The position numbers and the translations under genes were made by a program. A stretch of DNA of 11,321 nucleotides, from NCBI GenBank assembly GCA_910586635.1, contig CAJUJA010000043.1, positions 1 to 11,321 of the forward strand, written 5' to 3'. This stretch comes from an uncultured Bacilli bacterium. GTDB taxonomy: Bacteria; Bacillota_I; Bacilli_A; RF39; UBA660. How positions within the stretch are numbered: the first letter of the stretch is position 1; every line of letters starts with the position of its first letter. Positions 7,457 to 11,321 of this stretch are shown piece after piece. The notes beneath the pieces are model-generated. The model was not told the DNA's origin. It did no database searches and worked only from the letters and a program-made list of their open reading frames with translations.

Positions 7457-8112
7457 TTAAAACAAAAAAACGAGGAATATTATTTGTAGTGTCAGGTCCA
7501 TCTGGTTGTGGAAAAGGCTCTATTATCAAAGAACTCTTAAGGAGAAGGACCAATTTATGGCTTTCTATTTCATGCACCAGTAGAGAAAAGAGAGAATATG
7601 AAATAGATGGGCAGGATTATTATTTCTTATCCAAAGATGAATTTGAGAAAAAAATTCAGGATGATCAATTTTTAGAATATGCACAATACTCTGATAACTA
7701 CTATGGAACTCCAAAACAATATATTGATCAACATCTCAATAACGGAGAAGATGTAGTTTTGGAAATTGAAATTATTGGGGCATTAAAGATCAAAAAAATT
7801 CTTCCAGATACCCTGTTTATTTTTGTTATGCCCCCTAGTATGTTAGAACTTAGAAAAAGATTAGAAGGAAGAGAAACAGAGACAAAGGAAAAAATAGATC
7901 AAAGGTTCAAACGTGCCTATGAAGAAATTAATGCAGTTAATGATTATAACTACGTAGTTGTAAATGATGAAATAGAAAATGCAGCCAGCAAGATAGAGGC
8001 TATATTAATCTCTGAAAAGTGTCGTGTAGATAGAATTGAAACACTAGATATAGACAATGAAGAAGAAAGAATTCATGAGGCATTAATAGATCCGAATATG
8101 GAATTAGAGTAG
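7453..8112 (+). CDS. gmk: Guanylate kinase
   Basis: Phosphorylates GMP to GDP with ATP in purine nucleotide synthesis; cytosolic. The 219 residues are near family length. Visible features are the P-loop SGPSGCGKGS (Lys21), the GMP-binding segment CTSREKREYEIDGQDY (41-56), FLEYAQYSDNYYGT (73-86, Glu75 and Tyr84), a modified LEIDVQGA motif reading LEIEIIGA (103-110), MPPSMLELRKRL, the lid segment ETETKEKIDQRFKRA, and YNYVVVND near residue 170. Both Arg of the GMP site (Arg44, Arg47) are kept, but the usual Pro and Gly of TRxPRxGE are Lys46 and Tyr49. The residues after about 195 form an acidic tail beyond the usual end. It overlaps tmcAL by 4 nt. In many bacteria gmk sits beside rpoZ; here it is inside a tmcAL-yceD-rpmF cluster. 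Confidence 0.95.
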   Translation: MIKTKKRGILFVVSGPSGCGKGSIIKELLRRRTNLWLSISCTSREKREYEIDGQDYYFLSKDEFEKKIQDDQFLEYAQYSDNYYGTPKQYIDQHLNNGEDVVLEIEIIGALKIKKILPDTLFIFVMPPSMLELRKRLEGRETETKEKIDQRFKRAYEEINAVNDYNYVVVNDEIENAASKIEAILISEKCRVDRIETLDIDNEEERIHEALIDPNMELE

Positions 8113-8115
8113 TGG

Positions 8116-8165
8116 TTGACAATAAAAGGAATTTATTTGTTATTAAACTATTCTTATAGTATACT
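8116..8165 (+). promoter_or_regulatory. Candidate promoter(s) for yceD-rpmF
   Basis: Two overlapping options in the 68-nt gmk-yceD gap. One is TTGTTA (8137-8142), 17 nt, TATACT (8160-8165), good by spacing but with a predicted start only about 9 nt before the ATG, cutting into the ribosome-binding site. The other is a consensus TTGACA (8116-8121) with TATTAA (8141-8146) at a long 19-nt spacing, giving a normal leader. Either would allow rpmF expression independent of tmcAL-gmk. Confidence 0.5.
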
Positions 8166-8180
8166 TTAAGGGGTGATTAT

Positions 8181-8636
8181 ATGTTAATTGATTTAGATTT
8201 TGATGGTGATTATATCATAAATAGTGATATTATAATTCCAAGCGAATATTATAAAGATAGTGAGATTCATGATATAAATCATCTTCATATTGCTGGTAAA
8301 CTTTATTATGATAGTGATAATATAATCCATGTTATATTAGAAATGACAGGTAACATGGTAATACCTGATTCTATTTCGTTAGATGAGGTTTCTTATCCCT
8401 TTTCTATTGAATATGACGATATTTTAGAAGAAAGTTATAAAAATGACGAAAATAAACTTGATTTATTCGAATTTTTGTGGGAAAATATTGTACTAGAGAT
8501 TCCCTTAAGATTTACTAAGGTTCAGGATCTCAGTAAATTTCATGGGGATGGATGGAAATTAATTAGTGATGAAGAAATTATTTCCTCTAGTAATCCATTT
8601 AGTGATTTATTAAAAAACTTTGATAAAAAGGAGTGA
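8181..8636 (+). CDS. yceD: YceD/DUF177 family protein (YlbN-like, rRNA accumulation)
   Basis: A 151-residue acidic protein. The family is encoded next to rpmF in very many bacteria, and in E. coli and plants members are needed for 23S rRNA accumulation or processing; the biochemical activity is unknown. Family-like features are the central HVILEMTGNMVIPDSISL strand pair (about residues 50-68), the YPFSIEYDD segment, the LWENIVLEIPLRF block (about 100-112) and the C-terminal SNPFSDLLKNF. The family's usual Cys in the central motif (P-C-x-x-x-L) is Asp here, and the protein contains no Cys at all. The call rests on position as well as sequence. The start has a strong AAGGGGTGAT site. The rpmF ribosome-binding site overlaps its last codons, and the gap to rpmF is 4 nt. 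Confidence 0.85.
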   Translation: MLIDLDFDGDYIINSDIIIPSEYYKDSEIHDINHLHIAGKLYYDSDNIIHVILEMTGNMVIPDSISLDEVSYPFSIEYDDILEESYKNDENKLDLFEFLWENIVLEIPLRFTKVQDLSKFHGDGWKLISDEEIISSSNPFSDLLKNFDKKE

Positions 8637-8640
8637 TAAA

Positions 8641-8670
8641 ATGTTAAAATTAGATATTCAGATGTTTGCG
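8641..8670 (+). other. Putative Prp-type cleavable leader of L32
   Basis: The first ten residues, MLKLDIQMFA, resemble the leader of Firmicutes ribosomal protein L27 (MLKLNLQFFA), which the cysteine protease Prp removes after the Ala, and similar leaders on some phage capsid proteins. In this L32 the Ala is also the normal Ala of MAVP, so cleavage after it would leave a core beginning VPFR. Resemblance is seen directly; cleavage is inferred. Confidence 0.6.
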
Positions 8671-8850
8671 GTACCATTTCGTAAAGTATCAAAGACAAGA
8701 AAAAGAACTAGGCAAGCACATAAGGCTATGTGTGCACCAACTCTTACTAAATGTCCAACTTGTGGAGAAATGATTAAGCCACATAGAGTATGTAAAAAAT
8801 GCGGAAGTTATAAAAAGAAGACCGTAGTAGAAGTAAAAGAAGCTGCTTAA
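8641..8850 (+). CDS. rpmF: 50S ribosomal protein L32, with N-terminal leader
   Basis: A large-subunit ribosomal protein. The core AVPFRKVSKTRKRTRQAHK matches the usual L32 start (MAVPxR...SKxRKR), and a zinc ribbon is present with Cys38, Cys41, Cys51 and Cys54. The start at 8641 is chosen because AAGGAGTG lies 6 nt upstream; a longer in-frame TTG at 8620 would disrupt that site, and the internal ATG at 8662 (Met8) has no ribosome-binding site. The resulting 69-residue protein has ten residues, MLKLDIQMFA, before or overlapping the normal L32 start. It ends with a short Lys/Val/Glu tail. It is probably translationally coupled to yceD, and a strong terminator follows. Confidence 0.97.
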   Translation: MLKLDIQMFAVPFRKVSKTRKRTRQAHKAMCAPTLTKCPTCGEMIKPHRVCKKCGSYKKKTVVEVKEAA

Positions 8851-8853
8851 ATG

Positions 8854-8887
8854 AAAGAAAACATATTAATGGTATGTTTTCTTTTTT
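8854..8887 (+). terminator. Intrinsic terminator of rpmF
   Basis: A perfect 12-bp stem AAAGAAAACATA / TATGTTTTCTTT with loop TTAATGG, continuing into a T run. It sits 4 nt after the rpmF stop and closes the tmcAL-gmk-yceD-rpmF cluster. Confidence 0.9.
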
Positions 8888-9208
8888 GTGGATAATTTTA
8901 TATTCAAATACTCCTTACTTTAGGAATATGAGCAAAATCGGCTTATATAATAGATTGAATAAGTAGATTTTATCCTAACATCGATCTAAACATGTTAACC
9001 TGTTAAATTTAGGGGTAACATCATTAATAGGGGAGATTTAAGCATTAGTATTAAATAAGATCTATCAGTGATTAGTGTTTATATCTATTATAGGAAGTAT
9101 GAGAATTATAAAAATGTTCTTGTTTTTTATAAGGGTTAAACTTATCGCAATTATTATAAATATAAAGGGTTCTGGATTTAGAACAACAAGACTGATTGTT
9201 GCAGCTAG
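8888..9208. other. Non-coding or unrecognisably decayed stretch after rpmF
   Basis: No gene can be supported. There is a consensus TATAAT at 8946-8951 with no good -35 at the right distance. An imperfect inverted repeat, ATGTTAACC / GGGGTAACAT, lies near 8992-9021. A GTG-started frame at 9075-9284 would encode a hydrophobic 69-residue peptide, but it has no ribosome-binding site and overlaps the better-supported remnant frame from 9209. Confidence 0.4.
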
Positions 9209-10294
9209 AGGTACTTTTTTAATTTGTGGTTACACATTATCAGAAATGGTAGTTCTATATTTATCACTTCTATTTCCAATTTAAGTAAAAATGACTATTT
9301 GTCGTTTATCTTATCCAGGTTTCAATATGTATTATGAAAAAAAGTGCGTATTGCATTTTGTTAATCAGAGTTCAGAATATTTTTTCCAAAAAATTGGATA
9401 TTTTTAAAGTTTCTGTTTGGGATGTTAGAGTAATTGTGAAAAGGTTTCGAAGTGACAAGAATATTATAGTAACGAAAAGTTATACGGAAAACATAATATA
9501 TAAAAATAGAAGCTTATTGAACATTGGTGTTAGGGGAAATAGTGATGTATATATTCTTTAATTGATGGAGAGTCTATACATCCGCTTGTCAAAATAATTT
9601 TTAATTATTTGAATAAAGTAAATGTAAATATTGGATATTGCAATGTTTTTCTAGATGCTACTTTTATGTTGAATAGATTATGTAATGTAAAATATCCCAA
9701 ATATGAAATACTGAAGTTTTTTATTAATACATTACCAAGTCTATAGATTTAATTGGAATAGTTAATTTTTCTGCAGGATTGAAAGATCTTCATAATATCT
9801 TGCGACAATTTAAGGGAAATATGGGTTCTTATTTGGGCGAAAGCCATAAATGTAATATCAAATAAAAAATAGTATATAGCTATATAAAATCAAATCGTTT
9901 ATTGTTAAATAATATGAAGATGCAGGAAATTTCCATAAATATCAATCATATGGAATTTCAAGGAAAGGATTTAGAGAGTGCAGATTTATATATGAAAAGT
10001 ATAAATGTAATATGGGTTATGTAATCATGTTGTAATGCACAAAATAAATACGAAATTAATGTAATAATAAATGATTATCGAAATGACCAAGAGTATATAA
10101 ATATGGTTGAACAGAAAGTAGTAGAGCTGAACCCTTGTTATGAAGATAATAATTTTTCTATTAATATTATGTTTGATATTCTGAAATAGTTGCATGTCAA
10201 TATATTCTATGGTAATATATAAAATAATATTATACTTAAAGCTTTTTCTGAAATAAAAAAAATTATGGTTTTGGGGAAAAAAGTTAACAAATGA
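9209..10294 (+). pseudogene. Decayed protein-coding gene of unknown identity
   Basis: No intact gene, but coding-like peptide runs on through successive frames. Segments are 9209-9334, then 9334-9561 (KKSAYC...NSDVYIL), then 9561-9743 (IDGESIHPLVKIIF...FINTLPS), then 9728-10294 (SIDLIGIVNFSAGLKD and onward). Each frame change is the same direction, as expected from single-base deletions. The last segment has internal stops at 9863, 10022, 10187 and 10220, then ends at 10292. At this base composition roughly one codon in ten should be a stop, so four in about 188 codons is far fewer than chance. Peptide joins across the shifts read smoothly, for example DVYIL-IDGESIHP. I do not recognise the family. 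Flanking genes are intact, so sequencing error is a less likely cause than decay. Confidence 0.5.
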
Positions 10295-10314
10295 GTAGAA
10301 TTAAAATTTATTAT
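10284..10314 (+). promoter_or_regulatory. Tentative promoter of the histidine phosphatase gene
   Basis: TTAACA (10284-10289) with either TTTATT at 17 nt or the better TATTAT (10309-10314) at 19 nt. A ribosome-binding site AAAGGGGA (10327-10334) lies 7 nt before the ATG. The promoter is weakly supported because the region is very AT-rich. Confidence 0.35.
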
Positions 10315-10341
10315 TAACAATATGAAAAAAGGGGAATTATT

Positions 10342-10950
10342 ATGAAATTATTATTAGTAAGACATGGTAAAGATGAGGATGGTTTTCGTGGAGGATGGAG
10401 TACTTTTGATTTGGTAGAAGAGGGTAGAAATCAAGCATTGAAACTTGCAAATTATTTGAAGAAAAATAAAATTTCTTTTGGCGTTAATCATATTGTATCT
10501 AGTGATTTGCCTCGTACTATGTCGACAGCCAAATTTATTGCTGAAAAACTTGAAATTCCAATTATAAAAGAAGCACGTCTTCGGGAGATGAATAACGGTG
10601 ATTTAGCTGGTATGCAAAATGATCTAGCCGAGGAAAAATATCCTGGTTTATATTTTAATACTTTAAGAATGAATGAAAGATATCCCAATGGAGAAAGCCC
10701 CGTTGAGTTTTATAATCGTATTTATAGTTGGTTTATGGACTTTTTAGATCAAAATAGTCAAAGTAATGGTAATATATTAGTAGTGACACACAGTGGTGTG
10801 ATTAATATCTTATATCATATTGTGAAAAATATTGAGTGGAATAACAAAAAAAAGTCGTTTAAGGTGGAAAATTGTAGTTTGCATGTTTTAAATACTTCAA
10901 CCATGCAATTTGAAAAAGAAAATCAAGTTGATTTTATGTTAAATAAATAA
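10342..10950 (+). CDS. Histidine phosphatase family protein (phosphoglycerate-mutase-like)
   Basis: A 202-residue cytosolic enzyme of the branch-1 histidine phosphatase superfamily, which removes or moves phosphoryl groups through a phospho-His. The RHG motif is LLVRHGK with Arg7 and the nucleophile His8; SSDLPRTMSTA gives the pocket Arg58; LREMNNGDLAG gives the likely acid Glu82; VVTHSGV gives the second His150. The segment RYPNGESPVEFYNRI is also typical of the family. It is too short for, and lacks features of, the classical glycolytic 2,3-bisphosphoglycerate-dependent mutase GpmA, and substrates of this branch (sugar phosphates, cofactor intermediates, phosphoproteins) cannot be told from sequence. 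The position after the RHG motif is Lys, where Glu or Thr is commoner. It stands alone between two decayed regions, with its own ribosome-binding site and no clear terminator behind it. Confidence 0.92.
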   Translation: MKLLLVRHGKDEDGFRGGWSTFDLVEEGRNQALKLANYLKKNKISFGVNHIVSSDLPRTMSTAKFIAEKLEIPIIKEARLREMNNGDLAGMQNDLAEEKYPGLYFNTLRMNERYPNGESPVEFYNRIYSWFMDFLDQNSQSNGNILVVTHSGVINILYHIVKNIEWNNKKKSFKVENCSLHVLNTSTMQFEKENQVDFMLNK

Positions 10951-10971
10951 TTTAGGAACGATTAAGGCAAT

Positions 10972-11257
10972 ATGGAATTATATTTTTGCCTGATTAATAG
11001 GGAATGTGGTTTAATATAGAAAAAAGACTATGAGTACGAAAGGCCCCTTAAGAACTGGATAGCAGATGACGATTTTTTTCCCTCAGCTATCTTGGGTGCA
11101 ACAGGAAGGAATAAGGAAGATAAGAAAGTGGAGATTTTGATAATAAGTCTTCAAGGATATATCCGATATTGAATACTAGATAAATCCTCATCTTAGAAAG
11201 ATATTTGATTTTCGCATTTCTGCTGAAATGTTTGATAAAAAAGTTGCTATAATTACA
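10972..11257 (+). pseudogene. Second decayed coding remnant, unidentified
   Basis: From an ATG at 10972 (AAGG upstream) a coding-like frame reads MELYFCLINRECGLI, a TAG stop at 11017, then KKDYEYERPLKNWIADDD and FFPSAILGATG until TGA at 11161-11175. A frame shifted by one continues at 11180-11257 with PHLRKIFDFRISAEMFDKK and ends at TAA 11258, after which KEKNIELFYN reads on. Composition (Trp, Pro, Gly, charged residues) is unlike random AT-rich DNA translation. It may continue past the window edge. The family is not recognised. The minus-strand frame opposite (11087-11320) runs open at the edge but lacks coding character. Confidence 0.35.
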
Positions 11258-11321
11258 TAAAAAGAAAAGAATATCGAACTTTTCTACAATTAATGAATTT
11301 ATGACAAGCATTGCAAACATA

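Noticed and set aside
8620..8640. TTG start giving L32 seven more residues
   Set aside because: It would put initiation inside the strong ribosome-binding site that serves the ATG at 8641 and overlap the end of yceD.
9075..9284. GTG-started 69-residue hydrophobic ORF
   Set aside because: No ribosome-binding site, low-complexity Ile/Leu/Phe content, and it competes with a coding-like frame from 9209. It may be part of the decayed gene but is not an intact CDS.
9334..9561. 75-residue ORF as a separate small gene
   Set aside because: No ribosome-binding site at its ATG, and peptide sense continues across the stop in the next frame, so it is better read as a segment of the decayed gene.
10965..10991. 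AGGCAA / TTGCCT hairpin as a terminator for the histidine phosphatase
   Set aside because: Short stem, interrupted loop and no T run after it.
11047..11095. GATAGC / GCTATC pairing suggesting a riboswitch or T-box-like leader
   Set aside because: Only six base pairs with a long loop, no conserved T-box or riboswitch core, and no terminator or downstream gene; the stretch is better explained as a decayed coding remnant.
11087..11320. Minus-strand open frame running to the right edge
   Set aside because: Composition is AT-driven (Phe, Leu, Ile, Tyr) and the opposite strand has better coding character; no promoter or ribosome-binding site can be judged at the edge.

Overview
This is a low-GC (about 30% G+C by eye) chromosomal window that uses the standard genetic code: TGG encodes Trp and TGA acts as a stop. 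Intact genes are closely packed, all on the + strand, and preceded by strong Shine-Dalgarno sites. Three features point to Bacillota or a related Bacilli/Mycoplasmatota lineage, plausibly an uncultured host-associated one: polA directly followed by mutM, tmcAL near yceD-rpmF, and a Bst-type DNA polymerase I. I cannot place it more precisely from sequence alone.

Left part (1-3869): the 3' part of polA is cut by the window edge and is followed after 11 nt by mutM, forming a DNA-repair pair. pyk (pyruvate kinase) then has its own extended -10 promoter and an intrinsic terminator.

Middle (3870-6173): a single 667-residue protein has a type IV prepilin N-terminus and a long, cysteine-patterned, Ig-like-repeat ectodomain. 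It has a promoter built like that of pyk. A gap of about 375 nt follows, with no convincing gene but a good intrinsic terminator and a possible small-RNA unit.

Right-middle (6174-8887): tmcAL (tRNA-Met cytidine acetate ligase), gmk (overlapping tmcAL by 4 nt), yceD/DUF177 and rpmF (ribosomal protein L32), closed by a strong terminator. This is a translation/rRNA cluster with gmk inserted. L32 carries a 10-residue N-terminal leader that closely resembles the Prp-cleaved leader of Firmicutes L27, which is the most interesting point in the window.

Right end (8888-11321): about 1.45 kb without an intact gene contains what looks like a decayed protein-coding gene (stops and three frameshifts, all in the same direction). 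An intact histidine-phosphatase gene follows, then a second short decayed coding remnant running toward the window edge. I could not identify either remnant. No tRNA, rRNA, CRISPR array, insertion sequence or phage module was recognised.
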